Below, piece after piece: positions 54,357 through 62,977 of a DNA stretch of 64,000 nucleotides. Origin of the DNA: Bradyrhizobium sp. 164 (lineage in GTDB: Bacteria; Pseudomonadota; Alphaproteobacteria; Rhizobiales; Xanthobacteraceae). The translations under genes and the position numbers were made by a program. The notes under the pieces were generated by a model, which did no database searches, was not told the DNA's origin, and saw only the letters and a program-made list of their open reading frames with translations. The DNA is taken from NCBI RefSeq assembly GCF_023073715.1, contig NZ_JADPKA010000026.1, positions 124,001 through 188,000 on the forward strand, in the 5' to 3' direction. Position 1 is the stretch's first letter; each line of letters opens with the position of its first letter.

Positions 54357-55409
54357 ATGCTCCCCGAATGGGTCTACCAAGAGTGTCCCGAAATCTCCGC
54401 GATGCACCGCGAGGCAGCGATCGCGCGGCAGACGCAGTTGACAAAACCGACCGGCGCGCTCGGCCGGCTTGAGCAACTGGCGATCGAGCTTGCGGGCCTG
54501 CAAGCGACGGAATCTCCTCGCGCCGCGCGCGTGCCGATCATCGTCTTCGCCGGCGATCACGGCATCGTTGCGCAGGGTGTGTCGGCCTATCCTCAAGCTG
54601 TGACCATCGCAATGATGGCGAATTTTGCGTCCGGTGGCGCCGCGATCTCAGTGCTGGCGCGTGAGCTTGGCTCCAGCCTGGAGGTGGTCGACGCCGGCAC
54701 GCTGGCGCAGGAACAGATGGCGGGCGTCGTCACCGACAAGCCGCGGAGCGGCACGCGCGATTTCAGCGAGGAAGCTGCACTTGAGCCGGCGGAACTGGCA
54801 TTCGCCTTCGCGGCCGGCCAGCGCGCGGTTGCGCGCGCGGAAGTCGGCCGGCCTGATCTGGTGATCTTCGGCGAGATGGGCATTGGCAACACCACGGTCT
54901 CGGCGGCCATTGCGGCGAGTCTGCTCGGCATCAGCGCCGAGGAAATCGCGGGCAGCGGCACCGGAATCGACGCGGCCGGCCGCGCGCACAAGGCGCGGGT
55001 GATCGATGCCGCGATTGCGCGCCACGGTATTGCGGGGGCTTCGCCCGAACACATCTTGTGTGCCGTCGGCGGTCTCGAGATCGCGGCGATCTGCGGCGCT
55101 ATCATCGCGGCGGCGCAACGCCGCCTTCCCGTATTGATCGACGGATTCATCGTGTCGGTCGCGGCGCTGGTGGCGGTGCAGATCAACCCATCGTGCCGGC
55201 CGTTCCTGCTGCCGTCGCATCAATCGGCGGAGCAGGGGCATCGGCTGGTGCTGCGTGCGCTGAACGTGCAGCCGCTGATCAGCCTCGATCTCCGGCTCGG
55301 TGAGGGCTCCGGCGCTGCGATCGCGTTGCCGCTGGTGCGGTCGGCTTGCGCGCTCCACAACGGGATGGCGACTTTTGCGCAAGCCAATGTGCCGGATCGC
55401 CCGGCCTGA
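54357..55409 (+). CDS. cobT: Nicotinate-nucleotide-dimethylbenzimidazole phosphoribosyltransferase
   Basis: A 350-residue enzyme, called CobU in the Pseudomonas denitrificans naming. It activates DMB to alpha-ribazole phosphate with nicotinate mononucleotide. The KPTGALGRLEQLAIELAGLQ motif is near residue 28, FAGDHGI near residue 63, GEMGIGNTT near residue 173, and the catalytic glutamate is in LRLGEGSGAAIAL near residue 316. The start at 54357 directly follows cobF. It works with BluB, which makes the DMB. It should not be confused with the chelatase subunit CobT. Confidence 0.94.
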   Translation: MLPEWVYQECPEISAMHREAAIARQTQLTKPTGALGRLEQLAIELAGLQATESPRAARVPIIVFAGDHGIVAQGVSAYPQAVTIAMMANFASGGAAISVLARELGSSLEVVDAGTLAQEQMAGVVTDKPRSGTRDFSEEAALEPAELAFAFAAGQRAVARAEVGRPDLVIFGEMGIGNTTVSAAIAASLLGISAEEIAGSGTGIDAAGRAHKARVIDAAIARHGIAGASPEHILCAVGGLEIAAICGAIIAAAQRRLPVLIDGFIVSVAALVAVQINPSCRPFLLPSHQSAEQGHRLVLRALNVQPLISLDLRLGEGSGAAIALPLVRSACALHNGMATFAQANVPDRPA

Positions 55410-55415
55410 TCGGGC

Positions 55416-55988
55416 TCAGGCCATCCGCTGATTGACGGAGACGACGCGCCACCCAGTGGCGAGCCGGTCGATCCGGGTGAGCGACAGCGGATCGATCACG
55501 AAGCGCAAGGCGGCGTGCGGCGTCAGATCCAGCGCGATGCACAGCGCGGCGCGGATCGTGCCGGAATGCACGACGAGCGTTGCGGAGCCCGCGCCGATCC
55601 GCGAGAGCCCAAGCCGGACGCGCGCGACCTGATCCGCAAAGCTCTCGCCGCCCGGCGGACGTCCGCGCGCCGGATCGCTCCAGAATTGCGCATAGGCCTC
55701 GTCCCCGGCCGCGCCGATCTCGTCATGCCGACGGCCGGTCCATGCGCCGAAATCCTGTTCCCCGAATTCGGGGATCAGCTCGGGCGCGAGTCCCAGCGCA
55801 TGCGCGGTCTCGATCGTGCGCCGCGCTGGGCTCGCATGGCTCGCCGCGCCTCTCGGCAGAGACTGCCGCAGTGCCTCTAGCTGCGCGCGATCGCGAAGAT
55901 CGGCCGGGGCATCGGCGGCATGGATCGTCCCTGTGACGCCATCGACCGGCGCATGCCGTATCAGCCAGAGGAAGGTCTCGCCTTCCAT
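55416..55988 (-). CDS. Histidine phosphatase family protein (possible alpha-ribazole phosphatase)
   Basis: A 190-residue phosphoglycerate-mutase-like phosphatase. The catalytic RHG-type motif is LIRHAPVDG near residue 9, with the phosphohistidine at about His11. The second His is in VVHSGTIRAAL near residue 140. The start at 55988 follows GGAG with good spacing; a longer frame to 56039 adds an unlikely extension. It converges on cobT with a 6-base gap. In Salmonella the B12 enzyme CobC of this family dephosphorylates alpha-ribazole phosphate. The context makes the same role plausible, but the family is broad. Confidence 0.82.
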   Translation of the reverse strand: MEGETFLWLIRHAPVDGVTGTIHAADAPADLRDRAQLEALRQSLPRGAASHASPARRTIETAHALGLAPELIPEFGEQDFGAWTGRRHDEIGAAGDEAYAQFWSDPARGRPPGGESFADQVARVRLGLSRIGAGSATLVVHSGTIRAALCIALDLTPHAALRFVIDPLSLTRIDRLATGWRVVSVNQRMA

Positions 55989-56069
55989 GCTCGTCTCCAA
56001 GGAAGTTGGTTGCTGTGGCAATAACGCCGCAGCTTGCACATTGACTCCGTCTTGATCGTAATCCTAGAT

Positions 56070-56251
56070 GCTGGCGACGGTTTCCCCGAGAGGGGATGAA
56101 AAGGGAATGCGGTGCGGGGAATTCGTCCCCAATGCCGCGGCTGCCCCCGCAACTGTAAGCGGTGAATCCTTCGTCAGAAGCCACTGGGTCCTCGGTCCCG
56201 GGAAGGCGACGAAGCGGTCACGACCCGCGAGCCAGGAGACCTGCCGTCAGC
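56070..56251 (+). promoter_or_regulatory. Cobalamin riboswitch 3 (before the TonB-dependent receptor)
   Basis: Plus-strand adenosylcobalamin riboswitch, the closest of the three to consensus: AAGGGAATGCGGTGCG (56101-56116), GGCTGCCCCCGCAACTGTAA near 56139-56158, AGAAGCCACTGGGTC near 56176-56190, CCGGGAAGGCGA near 56198-56209 and GCGAGCCAGGAGACCTGCC near 56227-56245. The P1 ends are GCTG (56070) and CAGC (56251). About 130 bases of expression platform separate it from the GTG of the receptor gene. Possible promoter boxes lie at 56034-56062 (TTGCAC and CGTAAT, 17 apart). Confidence 0.96.
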
Positions 56252-56379
56252 CGTGGTCACACGCGAAGATGTCGGTCGGGGAGTACAGACATTCGGCTTC
56301 ATCGAAGGGCTGACAGGCCAAAGGTGAGACCTCGTTCGCTGTGACGTGCCACTGACGTCATACCGAGGTTTCGAAAACC

Positions 56380-58737
56380 GTGTCTTGTCTCCTTTTTGTA
56401 CGACCGCACCGCTTCCTGCTTGCCTCCGCGGCGCTTACGTCACTGGCCGCCGTCGATGTATCTGCCGCCCGGGCGCAGCAGGTCCGCGAGTCGCTGCCGC
56501 CGGTCGAGGTGTCGCCCGCCCAATCCCGCAAGCAGGCCAAGCCGGCGGGCCGGGAGGCGCAGGGCACACGCCGTGCAACGGCGCGCAGGCCAGCGACTGC
56601 ATCCGCAGCGCCCAAGCCTGTCGTGCCGGCCGCCGCGGCACCAACGCCGCTCAACAGCAATGCTGTGGCTGAAAGCGCCTCGCGGCTCGGCCTCACCGTG
56701 CGTGAAACGCCGGCGACCGCCGAAGTCATCTCGGCCGAGACGATGCGCGAGCAGAGCTATCGCACTGTCTCCGAAGTGGCGCAGGGCGCGGTCGGCGTCA
56801 CCTCCGGCGACAATCCGGCTGAACCTTCAGCCTTCTCCATGCGCGGCTTCACCAACAGCCAGATCAACACGCTCTACAACGGCATCAAGATCGGTCCGCA
56901 GAACATGACCTCGCGGATCGTAGACACCGCCAATCTGGAGGCCGTTGAATTCCTGAAAGGTCCGGCCTCGCTGATTTCAGGCGAGGGCGCTGCCGGCGGC
57001 GCCATCAACTTCGTCACCAAGCAGCCGCATACAGGACCGGTCCGGAACGAGGCTGATTTCTCTTGGGATTCCCTGAACTCGTTCCGCGTCCACTATGGCT
57101 CGGGTGGCAGCACCAACGTGCAGGGCCTGGACTATCGCGTCGACATCAGCCGTTCCACCCTCAACGGCTTTGCCGACGACACCAACGTCAAGACGTTCGG
57201 CACGTCCGGCCAGCTCAATTACCGCATCTCGGACAGTCTCAAGATCTGGGGCGCAATCGAATACAGGGAGGACCGCTCCAAAGCCTATTGGGGCGCGCCG
57301 CTGGTGCCGATCGCCTTCAGCGGCTCGCACGCGACGACGGGGATCGTCTCCGGCAATTACGTCTCCAACTACAACGGAAGCAATCTCGGCGCCGTCACCA
57401 TTGACGACCGCACCTTCAACACCAATTACAACGTCCTCGACAATCGCAACGCCGCCCAGGAGGTGTGGCTGCGCGGTGGCTTCGAGCTGAAGCTCGCGCC
57501 GGACCTGACGCTGAAGAGCCAGGCATATGGCTACGGTGCAGAACGGACCTGGTTCAACAACGAGATCGAGGCGTTCAATTCCACGACGAACATGGTCGAT
57601 CGTGAACGCTTCTATGTCGCGCACAGCCAGCGGCTGGTGGGCAACATCACCGACCTGATCTGGGACACGAACATTGCAGGCTTCGACAACCGGCTGGTCA
57701 CGACGTTGTCGTCAAGCTATCTCGACTTCGTCAGGCCGGGTGCGGCAAACTTCCCAGGCGATTCCGTTTCGCTGGTCAATCCCGACCGCGGCTTTTACGG
57801 CCCGCTCACGATCCAGCAGCAAACCGCGCGCATCGACAATGAGGCGCTGTCGTTCGAGGACCGGCTGAAGCTGACACGTACCTTCGCACTGGTCGGCGGC
57901 CTGCGCGTCGAGCATATCGGGCTCGACCGCAACTCGACCGATAAGAACGGCCTGGAGAAGGCTGGCTTTCCGTTCACGAAAGACTGGGCGCCGGTCACCG
58001 GTCGCATCGGCTACACCTGGGAGGCCGTGCCCGGCCTGACCTTCTTCAGCCAGTACGCCACCGGCGCTGATATCTCCGCCAACAACATCTTTCTGCTCGG
58101 GCCGACCCAGCCGCTCGAACTGACGACCGCGCGCACTTATGAGACCGGCGTCAAGCATCTGTTCTGGGACAACAGGGCGGAGTGGTCTTTTTCCGCCTAC
58201 GACATTGTGCGCAAGAACGTCTACGCCGCGGCCGGCGGCATGCAGTTGAATATCGCCGGACGGCAGGAGTCGAAGGGCGTGGAACTCGCGGCGTCCGTGC
58301 GCCCGATCGAGCCCCTGCGTCTCTGGGGCAACATCGCCTTTGTCGATGCGCGCTATGCCGACTACAATTTTGCCGGCGGCTCATTCTCCGGCAACACGCC
58401 GCCGAACGTGCCGCGCATCGTGGCCAACGCCGGCGCTTCGTATCGCTTCTTCACGCCCTGGCCGGTGGAGCTCGGCATCACCGGCCGTCACGTCGGCGAC
58501 CGTTACAACACCGATGCCAACGTGGTGACGATGAAGGCCTACACTGTGGCCGACGTCTATGCCTTCGTCGACATTCCCAAGACGGTGTTCAATGCGGTCG
58601 ACCAGGCTCGCCTGACCTTCCGTGTGCGCAATATAACCGACAAGCGGTATGCGATCTGGGGCGATCCGTTCTACCCCGACCAAATCCTGCTCGGCGCGCC
58701 GCGGACCTACGAAATCTCCGCGGCGTTCAAATGGTGA
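56380..58737 (+). CDS. TonB-dependent outer-membrane receptor, siderophore-receptor type, B12-controlled
   Basis: A 785-residue outer-membrane receptor. A signal peptide covers about residues 1-33 (cleaved near ARA|QQ), a TonB-box-like LPPVEVSP lies at about residue 40, and an Ala/Pro/Arg-rich linker runs to about residue 95. The plug domain includes VAESASRLGLTVRETPATAEVIS and FLKGPASLISGEGAAGGAINFVTKQP, and the barrel ends in ...YEISAAFKW with the C-terminal aromatic residue needed for membrane insertion. The plug resembles ferrichrome/ferrioxamine-type siderophore receptors more than BtuB, yet it lies behind a B12 riboswitch. Likely cargo is a cobalamin, another corrinoid or a cobalt chelate. 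The GTG start is the only one that keeps the signal peptide. Confidence 0.88.
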   Translation: MSCLLFVRPHRFLLASAALTSLAAVDVSAARAQQVRESLPPVEVSPAQSRKQAKPAGREAQGTRRATARRPATASAAPKPVVPAAAAPTPLNSNAVAESASRLGLTVRETPATAEVISAETMREQSYRTVSEVAQGAVGVTSGDNPAEPSAFSMRGFTNSQINTLYNGIKIGPQNMTSRIVDTANLEAVEFLKGPASLISGEGAAGGAINFVTKQPHTGPVRNEADFSWDSLNSFRVHYGSGGSTNVQGLDYRVDISRSTLNGFADDTNVKTFGTSGQLNYRISDSLKIWGAIEYREDRSKAYWGAPLVPIAFSGSHATTGIVSGNYVSNYNGSNLGAVTIDDRTFNTNYNVLDNRNAAQEVWLRGGFELKLAPDLTLKSQAYGYGAERTWFNNEIEAFNSTTNMVDRERFYVAHSQRLVGNITDLIWDTNIAGFDNRLVTTLSSSYLDFVRPGAANFPGDSVSLVNPDRGFYGPLTIQQQTARIDNEALSFEDRLKLTRTFALVGGLRVEHIGLDRNSTDKNGLEKAGFPFTKDWAPVTGRIGYTWEAVPGLTFFSQYATGADISANNIFLLGPTQPLELTTARTYETGVKHLFWDNRAEWSFSAYDIVRKNVYAAAGGMQLNIAGRQESKGVELAASVRPIEPLRLWGNIAFVDARYADYNFAGGSFSGNTPPNVPRIVANAGASYRFFTPWPVELGITGRHVGDRYNTDANVVTMKAYTVADVYAFVDIPKTVFNAVDQARLTFRVRNITDKRYAIWGDPFYPDQILLGAPRTYEISAAFKW

Positions 58738-58749
58738 GGTGTTAGACGG

Positions 58750-60183
58750 ATGATGAGTGCGATCGTCCTGCTGCACCGCTGGCTCGGGATCGCCTTCTGC
58801 CTGCTGTTCGCGATGTGGTTCGCGACCGGGATCGTGATGCACTTCGTTCCGTTCCCGTCGTTGACGGAGGCGGAGCGATTTGCCGGACTCGTGCCGCTGG
58901 ATCGCGAAGAGACGAGAATACCGGTTGCCGGCGCCGCTGCCGCGAGCGGGATCGCGGATGCCACGCGCGTTCGGCTGATCCAGCGAAGCGACGGCGCGGT
59001 TTACATCGTCTCGGGTCCATCGCGTCAGCGCGCAATCCGCGCGGCCGACGGGAACGACGCGTCGGTGAAATCCGCCGATCTCGCACTGGCTATTGCGCAG
59101 GCTCATGCGCGCCCGCGCGAGATCGATGCCTCGCATGCGAGGATTGTCGGCCGTGCGGATGTCGATCAGTGGAGCGTACCGAACGGATTCGATCGCCATC
59201 GACCCTTGTTGCGCGTGGCCCTCGGCGATGCCGCCGGGACGGAAGTCTACGTCTCGTCGCTCACCGGTGAGATCGTCCTGGATACGACGCGGCGCGAGCG
59301 AGGCTGGAATCTTGTCGGCAGTGTGCTGCACTGGATCTATCCGACCGTTCTGAGAAGCGACTGGGCGCTATGGGATCGGCTGGTGTGGTCGCTATCGCTG
59401 CTGGCTCTGATCGCGGCTGTACTTGGTACGGTGCTCGGGATTGTGCGGATCAGGATTGGCAAGAGGCAGATCTCGTCGCCTTACCGTGGCTGGCACGCCT
59501 TGCATCACTTGATCGGCTTGGCAGCGACAGTCTTCGTGCTGACCTGGATCTTCAGCGGCTGGCTCTCGATGGATCACGGCCGACTGTTCTCGCGCGGGCA
59601 GTTGACCACCACTGAGGCCGGCCTGGTGAACGCAGCGCCGGATTGGCGGGATGCTTCATCGCTCGATCGGTGGCCAATATCTGCCTTGGCTCGCGAGGTC
59701 GAATGGTTCGCCTTCAACGGCAATGTCTATCGGCGCGATCGGGTGGCGCTCGGCCGTCAGACGTTGATCAGGACAGGGGATGCGCCGCGCGATGGACCGC
59801 GGGGATTCCTTGACGTGCACGAGATTCAGGGGCTGACCGGGCGCTTTGCAGACGGCTGCGCTCCACCATCCGTCCTTCCTGACAACGACGGCTACCCCGC
59901 CCGATCCATGATGCCGGGTGCACCGGTCTACCGCTCGTTGTGCGGCGAGAACTGGTTCGACGTCGATGGCGCCGACGGCGCCGTGCTGCAAAGATTGGAT
60001 CCGTCGCGGCGCGCCTACCGCTGGCTTTACGGCGCACTGCACACGCTCGACTTCCCGGTCCTGCTCTCGCATCCGCGGCTGCGCGACGTCGTGACCGTCG
60101 GGCTCTGTGCCCTCGGGCTGGTGTTCTCCATCACCGGCATTGTCATCGGCTGGCGGCGCTTGCGGTCCTCGCTGGCAGCCTGA
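58750..60183 (+). CDS. PepSY-domain transmembrane protein (putative membrane reductase)
   Basis: A 477-residue inner-membrane protein with four clear helices: about residues 5-30, 215-240, 256-280 and 445-468. Periplasmic PepSY-like regions lie between them. Histidines at the membrane faces (HRWLG near residue 9, MHF near residue 31, WHALHHLIG near residue 250) resemble heme ligands of the PepSY-TM reductases FoxB and FiuB-like proteins, which work with siderophore receptors. It starts 12 bases after the TonB receptor and is surely in the same B12-controlled unit. Reduction of imported Co(III)-corrinoid or a metal chelate is a reasonable hypothesis; no experimental basis is visible. Confidence 0.82.
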   Translation: MMSAIVLLHRWLGIAFCLLFAMWFATGIVMHFVPFPSLTEAERFAGLVPLDREETRIPVAGAAAASGIADATRVRLIQRSDGAVYIVSGPSRQRAIRAADGNDASVKSADLALAIAQAHARPREIDASHARIVGRADVDQWSVPNGFDRHRPLLRVALGDAAGTEVYVSSLTGEIVLDTTRRERGWNLVGSVLHWIYPTVLRSDWALWDRLVWSLSLLALIAAVLGTVLGIVRIRIGKRQISSPYRGWHALHHLIGLAATVFVLTWIFSGWLSMDHGRLFSRGQLTTTEAGLVNAAPDWRDASSLDRWPISALAREVEWFAFNGNVYRRDRVALGRQTLIRTGDAPRDGPRGFLDVHEIQGLTGRFADGCAPPSVLPDNDGYPARSMMPGAPVYRSLCGENWFDVDGADGAVLQRLDPSRRAYRWLYGALHTLDFPVLLSHPRLRDVVTVGLCALGLVFSITGIVIGWRRLRSSLAA

Positions 60184-60328
60184 ATTAAGGCGCAAGGGCG
60201 GCTCGATACGGCAGGGATCAGCAGATCAGCGATACGCGGGCGGCGCACGATACGCCGTGCTGATCGCGGCGGCGCCTGCCAGGACGCGCGAAGTCCGATC
60301 CAAATCCCGCTGGCGAAGGTGGGGTTAG

Positions 60329-60344
60329 TGGCATACCATTTGCA
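60329..60344 (+). promoter_or_regulatory. Sigma-54 (RpoN) promoter before the second peptide ABC operon
   Basis: TGGCATACCATTTGCA matches the -24/-12 consensus TGGCAC-N5-TTGCA with exact spacing: GG at 60330-60331 and GC at 60342-60343 are separated by 10 bases. Transcription would start near 60355, about 60 bases before the ATG. No other match of this quality was found between genes in the window. Confidence 0.7.
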
Positions 60345-60416
60345 CGCCAATGGGCTCTGGTTTCACCTGCCCGTGGCCAATGATGGCCGGCATCACGGCA
60401 ATACTGGGAGGACTTC

Positions 60417-62018
60417 ATGGATCGCAGGACCGTATTGAAGGGACTGGCTGGTGCGGGCGGTCTGGCATTGACGGGCGGCCTTTCGGCCCCCGCCCTGTCG
60501 CAAGGTGCGGCGCGCACCCTGCGCTTCGTGCCGCAGGCAAACCTCGCCAATTTCGATCCGATCTGGGGCACTCAATATGTCGTGCGCAACGCTGCAGCGA
60601 TGGTCTGGGACACGCTCTACGGCATCGATTCCTCGCTTCAGCCGCAGCGGCAAATGGTCGAGTCCGAGGAAGTGACGGACGACGGTACGACCTGGACGTT
60701 TCGCTTAAGGCCTGGCCTCAAGTTCCACGACGGCGAGCCGGTGCTGAGCAAGGACGTCGTCGCGAGCCTTTCCCGCTGGGCGGCCCGCGATCCGATGGGC
60801 CTCATGATCAAGGCGCTCCAGCAGGAACTCACCGCCGTTGACGACCGCACCTTCAAATGGGTGCTGAAGCAGCCCTATCCGAAGATGCTTTACGCGCTGG
60901 CAAAGAACAATTCGCCTTGCTCCTTCATCATGCCGGAGCGCATCGCGCAGACCGATCCGTTCAAGCAGATCACGGATTACGTCGGCTCCGGTCCGATGAA
61001 GTTCGCCAAGGGCGAGTGGGTGCCCGGCGCGAAAGCGGTGTTCGAGAAGTTCGCCGACTACGTGCCGCGGCAGGAGAAGGCATCCTGGCTTGCCGGCGGC
61101 AAGCAGATCCTGGTCGATCGCGTGGAGTGGGTGGTGATGCCGGATCCGGCCACCGCGGCCGCCGCGTTGCAGAACGGCGAGGTCGACTGGTGGGAGAGCC
61201 CGATCGCCGACCTCGTTCCGGTCCTGAAGAAAAACAAGAATATCAGCGTCGACATCGGCGATCCCCTTGGCAATATCGGCTCGTTCCGCATGAATCACCT
61301 CTTTGCGCCCTTCAACGATGTGCGGGCGCGCCGTGCCGTGCTGATGGCGCTGAGCCAGGAAGATTATATGCGCGCGATCGTCGGCGACGACACTGCGCTC
61401 TGGAAGCCGCTCCCCGGCTTCTTCACGCCGAATACGCCGCTCTACAGCGAAGCAGGTGGCGAGATCCTGAAAGGCAAGCGTGATTTCGATGCGGCCAAGA
61501 AGCTGCTCGCCGAGAGCGGCTATTCCGGCCAGCCGGTGACCTGCCTGGTCGCGCAGGATCAGCCGATCACGAAGGCGCAAGGAGACGTCACGGCGGACCT
61601 CCTGAAGAAGCTCGGCATGAATGTCGACTTCGTTGCCACCGATTGGGGCACGGTCGGCTCGCGCCGTGCGCAGAAGACGCCGCCCGGCCAGGGCGGCTGG
61701 AACATGTTCCACACCTGGCATGCGGGTGCGGATTGCATCAATCCGGCCCCCTACACCGCCATTCGCGCCAATGGCGACAAGGCCTGGTTCGGCTGGCCGA
61801 GCAGCCCCGGCACCGAAAAGGAGGTCACGGCCTGGTTCGACGCCAAGAACATCGATGAGGAGAAGGCTGCGGTCGCCCGCCTCAACAAGGCGGCGCTCGA
61901 GGACGTCGTCTATGCGCCGACAGGATTCTTCCTGAGCTACACGGCGTGGCGCAAGAACGTCTCCGGCATCACCAAGGGGCCGCTGCCGTTCTTCTGGGGC
62001 GTGTCGAAGTCCGCATGA
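60417..62018 (+). CDS. Peptide-type ABC transporter binding protein with Tat signal
   Basis: A 533-residue family 5 solute-binding protein. The N terminus MDRRTVLKGLAGAGGLALTG carries a twin-arginine motif (RRTVLK) and ends near ALS|QG, so export is probably by the Tat system in folded form. The family signature is TFRLRPGLKFHDGEPVLSKD near residue 97. GGGAGGA lies just before the ATG. A sigma-54 promoter candidate is about 73 bases upstream, suggesting nitrogen control and therefore a peptide, amine or other nitrogen-containing ligand. Two permeases and an ATPase follow. Confidence 0.92.
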   Translation: MDRRTVLKGLAGAGGLALTGGLSAPALSQGAARTLRFVPQANLANFDPIWGTQYVVRNAAAMVWDTLYGIDSSLQPQRQMVESEEVTDDGTTWTFRLRPGLKFHDGEPVLSKDVVASLSRWAARDPMGLMIKALQQELTAVDDRTFKWVLKQPYPKMLYALAKNNSPCSFIMPERIAQTDPFKQITDYVGSGPMKFAKGEWVPGAKAVFEKFADYVPRQEKASWLAGGKQILVDRVEWVVMPDPATAAAALQNGEVDWWESPIADLVPVLKKNKNISVDIGDPLGNIGSFRMNHLFAPFNDVRARRAVLMALSQEDYMRAIVGDDTALWKPLPGFFTPNTPLYSEAGGEILKGKRDFDAAKKLLAESGYSGQPVTCLVAQDQPITKAQGDVTADLLKKLGMNVDFVATDWGTVGSRRAQKTPPGQGGWNMFHTWHAGADCINPAPYTAIRANGDKAWFGWPSSPGTEKEVTAWFDAKNIDEEKAAVARLNKAALEDVVYAPTGFFLSYTAWRKNVSGITKGPLPFFWGVSKSA

Positions 62019-62035
62019 TCCTGCGTTGAGGCCAG

Positions 62036-62977
62036 ATGCTCTCGTACATCCTCCGTCGCATCGTCGCAACACTTCCGGTGATGGCGATCGTCGCGCTGTT
62101 CGTGTTCAGCCTGCTCTACATCGCGCCCGGTGATCCCGCCGTGGTGATCGCGGGCGATCAGGCGAGCCCGGAGGATGTCGAGCGCATCCGCCAGAGCCTC
62201 GGCCTCGATCGGCCCTTCCTGGTCCAGTTCGGAAGCTGGGTCTGGCGTATCCTGCACGGCGATCTCGGCACCTCGATCTTCACCAATCTGCCCGTGTCGG
62301 CGCTGATCGGCCAGCGCCTCGGACCGACGCTGTCACTGATGATGGTCACCCTGCTGCTCACAATCGTGGTCGCGGTGCCGCTCGGCGTGGTGGCGGCGTG
62401 GAAGGCTGGCAGCCTGATCGACCGCGTGATCATGGGCTTTGCCGTGTTCGGCTTCTCGCTGCCCGTCTTCGTGGTCGGCTACATGCTCGCCTACGTCTTC
62501 GCGCTCGAGTTGGAATGGCTGCCGGTGCAGGGGTATACGCCGCTCGCGCAAGGCTTCTGGCCGTGGCTCGAGAACCTGATCCTGCCGGCGATCGCGCTCG
62601 GCTGCGTCTACATTGCGCTGATCGCGCGCATCACCCGCGCCACCATGCTCGAAGTCTTGCAGCAGGATTATATTCGCACCGCCCGCGCCAAGGGCCTCGG
62701 GCAGGGGGGCATCCTGTTCGTTCACGCGCTGAAGAACGCGGCGGTTCCGATCGTGACCGTGATCGGAATCGGCATCGCACTCCTGATCGGCGGCGCGGTG
62801 GTCACGGAGAGTGTGTTCGCGATCCCCGGTCTCGGCCGCCTCACGATCGACGCGATCTTGCGCCGCGACTATCCCGTCATCCAGGGTATCGTGCTGCTGT
62901 TCAGCTTCGTCTACGTCCTCGTCAATCTGATGATCGACGTCATCTACACGCTCGTTGACCCGAGGATCCGCTATTGA
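62036..62977 (+). CDS. Peptide-type ABC transporter permease (DppB-like), second system
   Basis: A 313-residue DppB/OppB-type permease with about six helices. The N terminus MLSYILRRIVATLPVMAIVA is typical, the EAA-like docking loop is TARAKGLGQGGILFVHALKNA near residue 218, and the C terminus ends YTLVDPRIRY. It begins 17 bases after the binding-protein stop and overlaps the next gene by 4 bases. It forms the channel with the following DppC-like protein. Confidence 0.93.
   Translation: MLSYILRRIVATLPVMAIVALFVFSLLYIAPGDPAVVIAGDQASPEDVERIRQSLGLDRPFLVQFGSWVWRILHGDLGTSIFTNLPVSALIGQRLGPTLSLMMVTLLLTIVVAVPLGVVAAWKAGSLIDRVIMGFAVFGFSLPVFVVGYMLAYVFALELEWLPVQGYTPLAQGFWPWLENLILPAIALGCVYIALIARITRATMLEVLQQDYIRTARAKGLGQGGILFVHALKNAAVPIVTVIGIGIALLIGGAVVTESVFAIPGLGRLTIDAILRRDYPVIQGIVLLFSFVYVLVNLMIDVIYTLVDPRIRY

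Noticed and set aside
60705..62072. A 455-codon minus-strand frame
   Set aside because: Opposite the Tat-signal binding protein; Arg-rich with no domain, so a shadow.
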